Below, piece by piece: positions 1 to 11,904 of a stretch of 64,000 bases of DNA (its first letter is position 1; every line of letters begins with the position of its first letter). Source of the stretch: Pyrrhosoma nymphula (Eukaryota; Arthropoda; Insecta; Odonata; Coenagrionidae); the NCBI GenBank assembly GCA_963573305.1, contig OY754333.1, positions 21,139,013 to 21,203,012 on the forward strand. Reading direction: 5' to 3'. The position numbers and the translations under genes are program-made. The notes beneath the pieces are model-generated. The model was not told the origin of the DNA. It did no database searches and was given only the letters and a program-made list of their open reading frames with translations.

Positions 1-3000
1 CACCAGTTCTAACCGCCAGTTAGTACCTATTTCAATTGGCCCTTCTCGTGTGAAAATAGAACTTAACAATATAAGGGATTGGGAAATAATCTGTTGCATG
101 AAATACAAAGAGGAGGGCAGATTTATTCTTCAGTGGTTAGATGGTTAAAAGACGAAATTAAATTCAGTGATAACCGTGCCGTACCTGGCCAACCAATTTT
201 CAGGTATTTAATTTTTCCTGTCAAAGATTTCCATGAATGTGAGGAAATGACATGGTCAAAATAAGGAATTTATCGAAGTATTTCTAGACATTTATAGTAG
301 CGATTGTTACAGCATGTTAGTCTCAGTTAGTTAGTTAGGTAAAACGTTCTGGGTCAATTGTTCCCCTCCCTAAATGTATAATCCAATTTACTGACTCATT
401 AAGGATTTTGCTCCATACCGTCAGCCTTGAGTATTAAAATGCCAGCTTAGTCTGGCGTATGATGAAAATGTGATGCATTCTCAATAGTGATGATTGTTTC
501 AATTGATCCGGGAGAAAAAGGTTACAGTTGAAATTAGAAAAGCCTTTTATTCCTATCGTTTTAATTTGAATAACAGTCATTTTTACAGGTACAACATGTA
601 CATGTTTTCATTGATGCTATAATGGATCAAGTCTCAGGGCTATTCTCAGTATATTTGATCATTTTTCTTCTTGAGTTCTTGTTTAATTCCTAATTGTACC
701 TAGTTCTTGTTTAATTCAATACCACCTAGACTGACAGTGAAATTATGGTTTCACTGTCTTTACTTAGCTTGTCAACTTTTTTGAGGTTGACATTCCAAGG
801 CAATTATAATGAATTTCGGGAATGAATTGAGTGTATGGATTTCAGATTTGTGAAGTTAGTACCTACCCACCATTTTATTAGGTCACTGTCACCTTTTTAT
901 TTATTCGCTGCAGGTTATTGATAAAGACTCAGTCAAACATACCATAAATAGTCAAGAGATTTGAGAAAGCGCCAGTAAACTTCAGTCGAAGATCACATTC
1001 ACACAACTATAGTAATTTTTAAACTGATAGGCATAACTTATCTCTTGATCGGTTGTAAGAAATATTTTGCCAATGACAAATATTCATTACTGTGATGTGG
1101 TCTAAACTTTGCATTGGTAAAGGTAGTGTGTATGTGGTTGAAAATATAATGGAATATCATTAGACTAAAATGTATTTTATGCATTAGGTGTGAATGTGAG
1201 ACTTAGGATTTGAAATGTTGAAGACATTTGTATGAATGACCTACCAATACTTGAGATCATTGCAACATCTGTGGTAAAATAATAAGTAACTTGACCTTTT
1301 GAGTAATAGTGTCAATTGTGTGATGTTCTTCGCAAAAGCGAAGAACTTTTGAAAATCTATTGAGACTTCACTTTAACCATAACAGAACAGAGATTTTGTA
1401 TACATATTTGGAAAGTGTGATGCCCCAGCAATGCAACCTTGTGTTTAGCAAGCTACCCTATTCCACAGTTTTTAGGTGCCCTTTTTCTGGTTATTCTTAC
1501 ATATATAGGGGTGATGCTTGGCATTTTCTCTTTGATGGCAAAATTTCTTTTGTCTTTTTCTTCTGCCATTAAATATTGGTGCTTTCCCTGATTTTCCACT
1601 CTAACTTCTTTTGACCATACCCCTCATATAATCCCTCGGTTGCTACAATTCCAAGAGAACCCGTCAGTTTGGCAAAGGAAGGATATTTGACTACTCATAA
1701 ATTTTTATTCATTTAGATGAGTACAGAAATGTGGGCTCTTTGTCAGTGTACTGAAGGAAATCCCACCCAACTTTATGTTGATATTGATCAAATTATGATT
1801 CTATTGCGATGTTATGATGAGAGAATTCCATTTGTAAATGTACATTATATGTGACGAGTAGCATCATATTTTGGGGATGGATGATGGCATATTGAGCTTG
1901 AATAACCTTAGTATTTCTTGTTTCCAAGTCTCCTCCATTAGGGGAAAACTTTCACCGAAAATGAGATGGAATTTTCATGTGATGCTCATGTATCCAGAGT
2001 ACCTATTTTGATGTGAGTTCTTTCTTCCGCCTTCTAACTATTGCTCAAGAATATCAGGATTAAAAACTTCTGTGATTTGATAATTTTTTGCTGGAGCCAG
2101 GTTGTAAATTGTTTGCTTGTAGCTCTTAGTTTAGTCTGTTAGTACGCTTGCTGTAGATTAGATTAGATTTAGGTGGAGATCCTCCAAGGAAGACCTGGGG
2201 CACTTATACCTAATGGTCCATTGTGATAGCAATTGCTGTAAAATAATCCTGTTATTAGATCACCCTTCTCGTAGCTCTTGCCTAAGCTGACTCTACCTTC
2301 CCTTATTCTCACCATAATGTTACAATCCACTTCTTTCCAGATTTCCTAACTTCACTTACAATTAGCTAATGATACCTGCCATTTAAAGGGAGTAGTTTCT
2401 CCTCCTTACTTGTGTGGCTATCATAGTAGTAATAAAGATTTGCTAAGGGGCATGTTAACAGCATGAATGGTGTAGTTACCTAGATGACTTCACTTGTGCA
2501 AGTCTGTGGCCCATGGTATTATCACAGTAAATTCTGCAGTATATTCAGTTAAGCGGCAGATTAGTCAAATACATTGGTTTGCTGCAGCACTCCACTCTCC
2601 TCTCAGCTGTTTTATTCCTACTAAAGTCTTCAATCTATCATTCCTCCTCATTTTCCTAATTTATTCTATCCTTGGTCTTTGGTGGTTATCCTTCCCATTC
2701 CTTTCATTATTGCTTTAAGAGGTTGCTGTGCCTCATATTGTGTCCATTAAGTTAGTCCCTTCAATTTCAATGATTTTTCACAGAATAACTTTTCTCTCCT
2801 ACTCTCCAATAGGATTTCTTCATTGGTGATTCTTTACCTCGATTTATTCTTCGTCATTTTTTGGTGACACCACTTTTTCATTGCTTCTATCTTCATTCTG
2901 CAGTTGTTTAGTAAAATTGATTGGCTCCTTACATTAGTCAGACAGGAAGGGTTTGTTATCAAGTTTGCTTTTTCTTCGGAGTCGGTCCATGAGTGATTAA

Positions 3001-3257
3001 GTGTCACTTCTTTCTCCCTTGAGTGCCATGAAATGGCCTAAAGATTGATCATCAGTTGTATGAAGATGTATATACCAAATAAGGTGGATTATGAATCGAG
3101 ATATTTGTCATTTTCTCTTGATAAGATAACCTGATTTGATCAGTTTAAATTGGCCTATTTCTCGCTATCTCTTCTTATCAGGTGGAGAATTCCTGCCATT
3201 CTTACTATTTAAGTTTATTTGGAAGTACAAATACACAGATGTAAATCTTCATGATCA
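1..3257. other. intronic DNA, no coding feature recognised
   Basis: The first visible exon of the host gene begins at 4886 with a codon already in progress, so this stretch is probably intron of that gene. I looked for the family's N-terminal exon (first membrane helix and preceding Trp/Pro-rich segment) and did not find it. The short open frames here are AT-rich, match no family I know and lack codon structure. I see no clear repeats. Confidence 0.5.
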
Positions 3258-3602
3258 GCGGTGGCATAACAATGTTGCAGATTTGGGGGGGAGGGTGGGG
3301 GGCAAGTATTTTGGCACCCCCACGGCCTCGTAGTGCCCTCTCCCCCCTTCAAACAATTTTTTCAGGCTATAAAACAATCCTTCAAAAAAGCCCAAAAATT
3401 TGTTAATTTCAAACTTGGAATTGAGTCTTTCCGATTCATTTTTCAGATTTCACTATAACCGAAGCCCTGTCTCTTTGGAGTGACGTATTAAATGAGCGCA
3501 CCCTCTGAACTGTCTTGAATCACATTGGTGCACTCCAGGACATTTTGAGGAGGGGAGGCAATGTGCCTTTTTCAATACCACTGAATGTTTATGCCACTGA
3601 TG
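3258..3602. mobile_element. hAT-like MITE (non-autonomous), decayed
   Basis: Inverted ends resemble each other: a GTGGCATAAC segment at 3261-3270 pairs with TTATGCCAC near 3589-3598. The 7-bp word ATGATCA occurs immediately outside both ends (3251-3257 and 3603-3609), as expected for a target duplication. The interior is G-run then C-run rich and holds no gene. The exact superfamily is inferred from end sequence and duplication length. Confidence 0.5.
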
Positions 3603-3760
3603 ATGATCAAATGCTGAGCAATAAAGTTCCCTTGCATTAACTATGAAATTTTTACCTAATTTCTGGCAGATGTTTGGACTAATACTAGTGTTCCTTATTA
3701 ATCAATATGAGTGTTTGTGAGTGGTTTTTAGAACCAAACTCTATATTGATCCAATCTCCT

Positions 3761-4034
3761 CAGTGGAGGATTTACGTATAACCCAAACAAGCTATAGCTT
3801 AGGGCCCCCACTTTCTTGGGGGCCCCCAAAAAAATTTATCGGAGTGAGCAATTGTCATATATACTTAAATATGCTGCAGCATTATTTGTCCCAATGCCGC
3901 ACGTCCGGGACATCCCATACTCTTCACCCAATTTTTTTAGCGCGTCTTTGTGGACTGACATAGAATATCTGGACTTACAAAGGGTCCCATATCTCAATTA
4001 GCTTAGGGTCTTATCAAGTCTAAATCCGGCCCTG
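3761..4034. mobile_element. hAT-type MITE, 274 bp
   Basis: Ends read CAGTGGAGGATTTA on the left and TAAATCCGGCCCTG on the right, an imperfect inverted pair of the CAGNGGCGGATNNA type typical of hAT elements. They are flanked by AATCTCCT (3753-3760) and AATCTCTT (4035-4042), a 7-of-8 match to an 8-bp target duplication. It has a GGGCCCCC-rich palindromic interior and no coding capacity. It lies in the intron upstream of the first visible exon. Confidence 0.75.
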
Positions 4035-4885
4035 AATCTCTTACAAAATATTTATTATGTTTTGTCAACAGCTGAGAAGTTACCTTTTAGACTTGGAGGA
4101 GGGATTGTGTGCGTGTGAAAAAGTTGTTCTAGTCTTATAATTTATTATATTTCTTGCCTTTCTTGTTTCTATTTAAGTAATTTCTCTTATTCCGATTCCT
4201 GGAGTGGTCACTGTAATTATTGTGAATAGACTACAAACATTTTTCTCCTTTAAATAAGAGGTGTTTATGACGTTGAATATCAGTTTCCTGAATATTACAT
4301 GTACATTTAAATATGTATAATATTATACGATTTAAGTTTTTCTATTCAATTTTTTTTTACCCAAGAAGAATACCTAAATGTATAATATTGTTTATTAAAT
4401 TTGAGTCACCAGATTTTCAAGTGATAACAGCATCGTAATCACCTGGTATCTCAGTTTATCTAAAAGATGATGAGAATAGTGTAATTTTTTGTCATTTTTT
4501 TTTGGTATAATTCAGTGAAAAAAATTAATCATAATGCAAGGTGAATTTATTAGCATGATTTTCTCTGCAAAATTTGACGTGTGCATCTTACACAAAGGCA
4601 AACGGTACATGTGTAAAGATGATACAAAGGTTTCCACAGAATTTGGCATTAAGATAACAGCTTTAGGCATTCCTCCGTGTGGTGTCCATTAATGGCCTGT
4701 TCAGGTCCGAACATACCAGCAGGATGGCTGGGGAAACTGTCATCATGAATAGACACCTCATGGAGGAATGCTGCAAAGTTGTTGGTCTTCATGCGTAAAT
4801 ATTGTTGTACAAATAACTTTGAATAATGTTTTACCCAAGCTGTGGTAGAGCATATCAAACTGATAGTCATCCATTTCTGTTGCAG

Positions 4886-5088
4886 TTGTCCATTCCTTGC
4901 ACTTCGTCTTACTCCAGCAATTCCAGTCGTGGGTGCTGCTCTATTTGCATTTGTCCTGTCTTCGCTTCTTCGCACAAGCTTCAGTGATCCTGGAGTCATA
5001 CCTCGGGCGACTCCCGAAGAAGCTGCTCATGTTGAGCGGCAAGCTGCAGAAGCTGCCGTGTCTGCTGTTGCTCAAGATGGCAACCCAG
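4886..5088 (+). CDS. app: app exon: transmembrane helix 2 and pre-CRD region
   Basis: This exon follows acceptor TGTTGCAG and ends CCA-G before donor GTGAAA. It starts with the third base of a codon, so an upstream exon exists outside the window. It encodes the short luminal Cys-Pro segment, hydrophobic helix 2 (around TPAIPVVGAALFAFVLSSLL) and the cytosolic LRTSFSDPGVIPRA stretch. That stretch is nearly invariant in ZDHHC9/14/18 proteins and contains the DPG motif found in DHHC enzymes. A helical Glu/Ala-rich linker follows. Intron 1 is 4.16 kb. An open frame continues ten bases into the intron and stops, consistent with splicing at this donor. Confidence 0.92.
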
Positions 5089-6126
5089 GTGAAAATTAAG
5101 GATTTTGAGGACTTGTGAACTTAACTCAATTGCTGGCATGAGTCATTATTTGCCTAAGCAAAAGACTAGTTTATGTAAAACATTCAAATGGTTTAAATGC
5201 CATTGTCTCATAGTTGATGAGCAGTGGAAGATTCAAGAGAGAGAGAGAAGGAATCATAATACTTAAAAAAGCCTAATTTGTTAGTAAAGATAATCTGTGG
5301 CATCAGGCGTGGTTGAGAATCACTGGCATGGTATACACTAAATGAATAAATTTGATGCTCATTTGATTACAGATAATATCATGCTTACATTCCTAAAATT
5401 AATTTCATAGTAACTGGGCACCCTATATCCTGCTTTTCTATTTTATTTCTTTGTTTGAGTGACTACTATTAAAGTATTCAAACATATAATATGTACTTGA
5501 AGTACATTAAATCTGTTGGTCACATGCAATTATATCAATTTGTTGGTATACCATGGGTTTATATGGTCTGAAGTTTCTGAGGCATGTTATTAACCATGTT
5601 TGTTTGGATAACATCAATAGTCTTTATCCTAGATGTCATTATGGTTTATAGGGTAGAACTCTCTTGGTGTGCAGACCTACTAATTGTATAATTTACACAG
5701 CAGGGAATGTACAGACTTATTAATTGTATAATTTCCACAGTTTGGGCAGGGTGACCAGGACCATTCTTGTACCCCTTGGGATATCCCAAAAAGTTGTTGA
5801 CACTAGGAATTCACACTGATTGTTTTGGTTTGGAGTATGAGTGTGGAGTTCAAAGTGTTCTACCAATCAATATTGTCAGATTCAAATACAGTTCCTACCT
5901 GTTTCCTAGCCTCAAAACAGGGTGTCGCTAACCTGGAGTACTCAGGGAATTTCGGTCTTCTGGAAAACTCTGGGAATTTGGCGAGTGTTCTGGAAAAATC
6001 GGTTTTTGTCGCAAATTTGGAGATTACATTTCCTTCCCATTATTTAAAGTTGCGTAGAGTTTTGTAGTTGCAGTCCCTACAGTGATTGTGTCAGAAGGCA
6101 AGGCGTTCACTGAAGAAATGTGAAGG

Positions 6127-8190
6127 CTTTTATGCCTGTTCTACAATGGACGTATGACGTATACCTTAAGGCATAAGCCGTAAGGGATTTTTTACGACTG
6201 CCTCTCAGCAATGGGAGACGTAAGCCGTAAGACGAAATTCAAAATCAGTGAGCAGACGGGAAAGAGTTGAGTTCCGATATCATGCCTCGTCATCGTGGCT
6301 TTTGCTTTCATAATGTTTTTTTCACTTTATGGATAATTTTACCACGTAATTTTTCAAAATTTCTTTTTTCTAAGCTCTCAACAACTTTTTGTAACGCTCT
6401 CTTCGTCTCTGCGCCATATCTTTCAATGTTTTTAATCAGATCGAGCGACCTGAGACAAACGTAATGCCAGTATTACCCAGTTGGAAACTTGTATAATTTC
6501 TTTATTCTTATGTGCTAGTAAACACCAAGCATTCACATTCAATAAGATAAAATATAACATTTCGCTCGATAAAGCTTTTGCTTAATTTTCATCCTGTTAT
6601 TTGTTTATTGATGCTATTCCTTTCCCATAGCTTTGGAATCTTGGATATACGACTATGCTCAATTGGGTATTTTCCACGTATTTCAAACTATCGATATTCT
6701 GATTCAGTTACTTGAACTTATTGCATTGGCTAAAAATTTTCTTATCAAATTGTATGAATTTTGGTTTTAAAAGCTAAAGAAAGTAGAAGGTTACGAAAGC
6801 TCCCGAGCACACTCCGAAAACAACCGAATGGCCTGTGACGTAATTTTCGCTGTTTACATTTAGACCCAGGCGTTTCCTTATGCTTACGGTGGTAACAAAT
6901 GTGGCGAAATTAGTTTCTGACGTGTTCGCGTTTCTAGATATGCCTTTAAATGGCATCTAAGTAAGGGATATAGATGGTGTTTTGTGCCACAATGTACGAA
7001 TACATCGGTTGAAACACCGAACAAGAAATTTATTCACGCAATCACGACATTGAATGATTGAAATTTCTTCCTTGGATTCCTCAATGTCCACCCGTAAAAA
7101 TGTATGCTTTACTCCGCACTTTGTGTTCTGGACATATTCTTGCAATGACTGTGCACGGTGGTCCATCTCTCTTTACTTGGGCGTATCCTATAGCATTATC
7201 ACCATAACTCTCACGAGAAGCTTTATAATATAACAACACTTAAATTAAACTTTGAATAGACATTTAGGAGATGAGAATCTATTTTTAGGCATTTCTACAG
7301 CAGATAAGCCACTTCTAGAAACCTCCTCTACAAACAATCACTAATTAGCAAATAAAAAATTAACGTTTTAAGTGTGTCGAGTATTGGCAGCACAAACATT
7401 TGGCGAGTACTGTGTTATGTTGATATGTTACTAAGATACTGTTTGTTTACTGTTGCATGGACTGATATGGACTTCGATAAAGAAAGAAGTATCATAATGA
7501 TTATGAGTGTATTGGATAAACAGTTAATAAAGTTCATACACCAAATACATAATTATATGTATCAAAAATGATATAAAACAGTAATGACGATTTTAAAAGC
7601 AAACTTTAGGCTTACATTTTTTGGACTTAAACTCAACGAATTTCCGCGGCATTAAATCGCTCGTCCTTCTTCATTAAAACGCCTACCATAAACATATCCA
7701 CTTTGGGTAAATTATCTTATGTGGTTTTAATAAAACCATTGCACGCCATAGTCTTTGTTTTCAATGAAAAATCTTTAAATATATGGTAGATCTTCTACAG
7801 TTACTCACTTTCTCCCTCACATCCGTCTATCGCTCAGCGAAAATGACGTCAAGCCAATCAGATTTCGTTTCGCAGCGGCGTAAAAAAATTTGAAATTTCG
7901 ACTATTTTAATCTTAAATATCTCAATTAATATTGAATCAATTTTAAAACTACTTTCACTCCGCAAGCTTGTTCGAGTTTAAGTAACATATAAAGATCCGT
8001 AAACTTAAATTTAAAATTTTGGAAAATACCCAATTGTATTATCTACCACCCACTTGTGGTGTGGTGAGACACTGCACTGACACCAGTTGTGGTCATGCCC
8101 TCTGATTGGCTAGACGTTAGCCATTAGGATTGGACTTTACCATCTATCCTTCGACACACGTCTTATGGATTACATCTATTGTAGACCAGG
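6127..8190. mobile_element. degenerate TIR transposon with THAP-domain relic
   Basis: The left end near 6130 (ATGCCTGTTCTACAATGGA) pairs with the inverted right end near 8172-8193 (ATGCCTGGTCTACAATAGA as read on the other strand). The match continues imperfectly for about 25 bp. The interior is about 2 kb with no intact gene but contains a THAP-type zinc-finger relic at 6966-7061, which fits P-element or Kolobok-type transposons. I could not identify a convincing target duplication, so the boundaries and superfamily are tentative. Confidence 0.45.
6966..7061 (+). pseudogene. THAP zinc-finger fragment
   Basis: The + strand reads about 31 residues with the start of a THAP domain. Tyr-Arg-Trp-Cys is followed by VPQC (C-x4-C spacing), an NTS segment, then TPNKKFIH, the conserved Pro and basic-aromatic core of THAP domains. 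The frame hits TGA at 7059-7061 before the second Trp and the Cys-His pair of the C2CH finger. THAP domains bind DNA in P-type transposases and host factors. Here it is broken and lies within the inverted repeats at about 6127 and 8190, so a transposase relic is the simplest reading. Confidence 0.5.
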
Positions 8191-8477
8191 CATTAGGCTA
8201 GTTGCGTGTAAGTGGCGTCCGGCGAAAACTAGACCAAAGTGTTGAATTCTCGCGACGCGGACGCTCACAAAGCAGATGTGTTCAGAAGCAGAAGTGACAA
8301 AGGCCGAGATATTGCTGTTTGAGTGCAGTAGTCGGACATCACTCATTGTGTGATATAGGCAGCCTTGTTGACCTTTTCCCTGTTATTTTCGGAGGCAGTG
8401 CCATCGATTCAAAAGTGCAGCTGCAGAAAACCTAACTTAGTTACAGTATATTATATGGTCTTGCCCCTCATTTTTCC

Positions 8478-8861
8478 AGGGAACTAAAAGAAACGATTAT
8501 AAATTGTGATATGTTTGCTGTTGGATTTGATGAAAGCTTAAACAAAATTAGCCAGAATGAGCAAATGGATATTGTTGTTCGGTTTTGGGACACCAAAAAG
8601 AATGAGGTCACTACTAAATACCTGACATCAGTTTTCCCAGGGAAAATGGCTGCCAAGAACATTTTAAATGCTTTTGAACAAGATCTTGCTGGAATTGACA
8701 TGAAAAAAATAGTTCATGTTTCAATGGATGGTCCTAATGTTAATAAGAGATTTTTATTTGATTTAAAAGATAAGCTGAAAAAGGATTGTGATCCATCTGA
8801 TCCAGTTCAAATTGATTTTGGCATTAGTGGGTTACATACAGTGCATGTAGCAATGTACTAA
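8478..8861 (+). pseudogene. hAT-like transposase fragment
   Basis: An open frame of about 127 residues (ATG at 8511) contains VGFDESLNK, a hydrophilic middle, and a VSMDGPNVN motif followed by a GLHTVH segment near its end. Arthropod genomes carry a large family of uncharacterised hAT-like proteins with a similar order (DESLN, then MDGPNVN, then SCGLHxxHNA). The frame stops shortly after this motif, well short of a full transposase, and no zinc-finger or C-terminal dimerisation region follows. The family assignment is from memory of motif order. Confidence 0.55.
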
Positions 8862-8862
8862 G

Positions 8863-8904
8863 AAGATGCAATTTTCCAATTTTACAAGTGGAAAATTGCA
8901 TCTT
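8863..8904. repeat. perfect 16-bp hairpin
   Basis: AAGATGCAATTTTCCA at 8863-8878 is followed, after a 10-base loop, by its exact reverse complement at 8889-8904. It starts just two bases after the stop codon of the hAT-like fragment. It could be a transposon stem, a transcript-end structure or chance. No function is claimed. Confidence 0.8.
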
Positions 8905-9249
8905 ATAAGTTATTATTTTCATATTCCACAACATCTCGCCTGATACCTCCCTTTTTGAGCAGTTGATGATCCATATTAATGACTTTGTATTATTTAATTT
9001 TGAACTTGAAATATTCATGCATTTGCTCATTGCTTTTTAAATAGCTACACTCTGTAAGAGGAAAAACGAATTTGATTCCTTATCTTAATTTTTCCCATTG
9101 CTAACATTTTCTTGTGGGGGTTAATACTAAGTAATAAGCTACAATAAGATTAATCATTGGTTCTTTGGACTTAAGGCACTAGTGGATAGTGTTATTATTT
9201 GTTTCACCCTTTAATTTGTGCATTTTTCTTCTTCTCTTAATTTCATCAG

Positions 9250-9384
9250 CAGCATTCAGGCCACCCCCTCGAACAAGGGAGGTTCTTATCCGAGGTCATC
9301 CAGTTAAGCTCAAGTATTGTTTCACTTGCAAAATATTCCGCCCTCCACGAGCTTCTCACTGTAGTTTATGTGATAATTGTGTGG
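9250..9384 (+). CDS. app: app exon: N-terminal half of the Cys-rich domain
   Basis: The exon encodes FRPPPRTREVLIRG followed by VKLKYCFTCKIFRPPRASHC and SLCDNCV. These residues hold the zinc-binding Cys/His set of the DHHC cysteine-rich domain. It begins with two bases completing the Gly/Ala codon left by the previous exon and ends GTG-G before donor GTAAGT, splitting the codon before the DHHC box. The acceptor is a tandem CAGCAG (9247-9252). Splicing at the second AG (start 9253) would drop one Ala without changing frame. Intron 2 is 4.8 kb and houses an LTR retroelement. Confidence 0.95.
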
Positions 9385-9831
9385 GTAAGTGACATCAATC
9401 ATTTTGATTTTAGTTTGTAGTTAATACAGTATTTTCTGGCATCGAGGTCTCCGTTTTTTGCCTAAACTAAGTCTCTCAAATTTGAATTGCGTCTTTGAGG
9501 CTGCAGGTTAAGTTATGCATTGGCCTATGCTAATTCGAGAGGAAGGATATCAGCACTACATAGTAACCTGAAGTCCAGTATATGACCTATTAGCTAAGGA
9601 ATTTTTTATGCATAGTTAAAAGAATTAATTAATGAAGTATCATAGAATTAAAAAAAATAAATATATGTAATCTAGTTAGAGTCTATTACATATTACTTTT
9701 TTTCCATACTGTTGCTTCTCAAAGCTGTAGTGCATCCTTGACACCAGTCTGTCCTTGACGTTGGCAAATGCATTAATAATTTACCTGGGAATCAAGTAGA
9801 GAAGATGCAGAATGTATTAGGGAGCATGTAT

Positions 9832-10007
9832 TGTAACTCTTTATTTTTCTCTTCTAATTAAGTTACACTGGTAAATGTCTTAAATATTGTAATACTTCGT
9901 CGTTCTTTTTCGACGGACGATTTCTCTTATTCTCGCATCCCTTGTTGTCTTGTTTATTGACTCGCGTCCTTGGCGAACCTGCTCTTGTACTTGCGAGTAC
10001 CTTTACA
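9832..10007 (-). repeat. 3' LTR (element on - strand)
   Basis: This copy of the direct repeat, 176 bp, is bounded by the TG...CA termini. It differs from the partner at 12453-12629 by several substitutions and by small indels near the GTCGTTC and CTTGGCGA segments. Confidence 0.85.
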
Positions 10008-10540
10008 TTAGCCCCATTGAAAAGGAAACTGAAATTATTATGGAAGTGTCCTTTTTCAAAGCCTTCAGAAGTACATTTTGATTTATAGGTGTTGCCTTCG
10101 GTTTGACGTGCCGGTATACTAACATTTTTATCAATACCAAATATAACATTATATTATTTAAATAAACAAACAAAACTGTAACATAAGCAGTAAACAATAT
10201 TTCAATTCTTTAATTCTCGCGGTCACTAATACCATCATTTACGCTTCACAACCATTCATTCATACTATCAACTTCTTCATGTTTATCATTCACTTTTTGT
10301 CCAGCACTTTTCCCTTATTCCGCTGGTGCTTTCTTCCTCAATTTCTCGACTCCTGTTGTCGTCAGCTGATGCACCTGCTGCTACATTTCGTTGTACCTCT
10401 TGAAGTTACTCACATGGAAGGTAACTCATATCGTGCCTGTCATGGGGTACTCTACTATGCATTACACTGGCCCTTTAAACTCCCTAATAATGTAGGGACC
10501 TTCGAAAAGCGGGAGAAACCCCTGGTATATCCCCTTCTTC

Positions 10541-10813
10541 TCAGTCTGAGATCACGCAGGTATGTATTAATATTTTATATTCGAACTTAAACTTTTTTGG
10601 ATATTGTCCCTTCTTTCTCTTTGCCCTATTTCTTCTATATTTCCCTTTTCTTATCAAGTTCCCAATAGCTTCATATGATTTTACTGGGATTCTAAAGAGT
10701 TTTTTACGCTGTTTGAGTAGCTTTCCAAACTCAAGGCACTCTTGCAGTGTTTTCCAGGTTCTTCTCACATCAGTTGCAATTTCTTGGTACTTTGAGATGT
10801 CAGTTGTGGCCAA
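10541..10813 (-). pseudogene. retroelement internal frame, Lys-rich, unidentified
   Basis: A 90-codon frame begins MATTDISKYQEIATDVRR and becomes strongly basic (runs of Lys/Arg around residues 50-75). It lies between the two LTRs on the same strand as the rest of the element. I do not recognise a domain. It could be the 3' part of a gag-like or env-like frame broken by frameshifts. Confidence 0.3.
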
Positions 10814-11177
10814 AGAAAGTTCTTGAACGTGTTGAGTAAGAGATTCAAATTTTTCATTCCGAGCTATTTCATATCCTAGTCGAAACTTCGATAACTTTCT
10901 TCTTCATACGTTATTAAAGTATCTTCAATCTGCCATGAAATTTTATGTGGATATCCAATGACTTCCCATTTGGCCTGGGAATAATCCTCGGGAACACTCT
11001 TCAGAGCTTCTTCTAAATTTTTCACATTCAGTGGTATGGTTTCCATCCAGTCTTTAATACCAGATAGTCGTTCAATAGAGTGTTTTTTCAGTCAACTTTC
11101 TCAAAGTATTCTTGAATTCTGATGAAATCTCTTCGATTTTCTCATTTAACTGGGCAGATAGATATTCAAGTAGTGAT

Positions 11178-11513
11178 TCATAGATGCTCCCATTTTTTCT
11201 CAATACGTTTTTCTTTTAAATTTTCATGATAAACTTTAAAAGGGCCAATTCTCAATGTTTTGGGAATCTTTTCCTCTAGTTTTTGGACTCCATTTTTCTG
11301 TATATTTGCCTCTTCTTCAATTTCAACAGCATTAGGGTTCCATGAAGTGAAATTCCTCATATAATATTCCACTTTTGTTGTGTACACCGGAACAAATTGC
11401 TGATACTCCTTGACATATGCCCTCAATGGAATCACTGCACTCCTTATTGCAGGAAGAATCCTTTCTCTGCGACTAACTATTCCTTCACCAGCCAACCCTA
11501 CTGAATACAGCAA
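11178..11513 (-). pseudogene. retroelement internal frame, unidentified
   Basis: A 111-codon frame starts MLYSVGLAGEGIVSRRER. It has alternating hydrophobic residues, then Glu/Lys-rich helices, with coding-like composition continuing in other frames on both sides. Position and strand place it downstream of the SAP/coiled-coil frame of the same LTR element, so a gag-related segment is likely. No nucleocapsid Cys-His box is visible. Confidence 0.35.
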
Positions 11514-11904
11514 CCGTTCATCAGAAAATTTTCAATTCTCCAATAGAAATGGATGCACTTGTTTGATTATTTTTACCATGTCCGCTCTGGATTGCTGGTA
11601 CATCTTCCTGTATTATTTTAGTTCCTTGATGTACCACATTGATCTCAAGCTCCTCCGTCCATCGAAACTGGGCACCTTCAATTGAACCGTGGATGTTGGT
11701 GCTCCCGTTTATCCTTGATTTAATTTTTCCGTCACTTCTTTAAGCATCTTTTCATGGATGCGTTGTTCTATTTTTGATCCTTTCTCGCTGATTTTCGACG
11801 ACTGCTGTCTCACAATTTCTTCGTTCTCGTCTATCCGGTCATGGATTCGGTGCATAATTTCCCTATTTACGTCTTCGTTTTCTTTCATTCATTTTCTCAG
11901 CTTC

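Noticed and set aside
4649..4999. 116-codon minus-strand frame
   Set aside because: It overlaps the app exon at 4886-5088 on the opposite strand; its composition follows from that exon and it has no recognisable motif.
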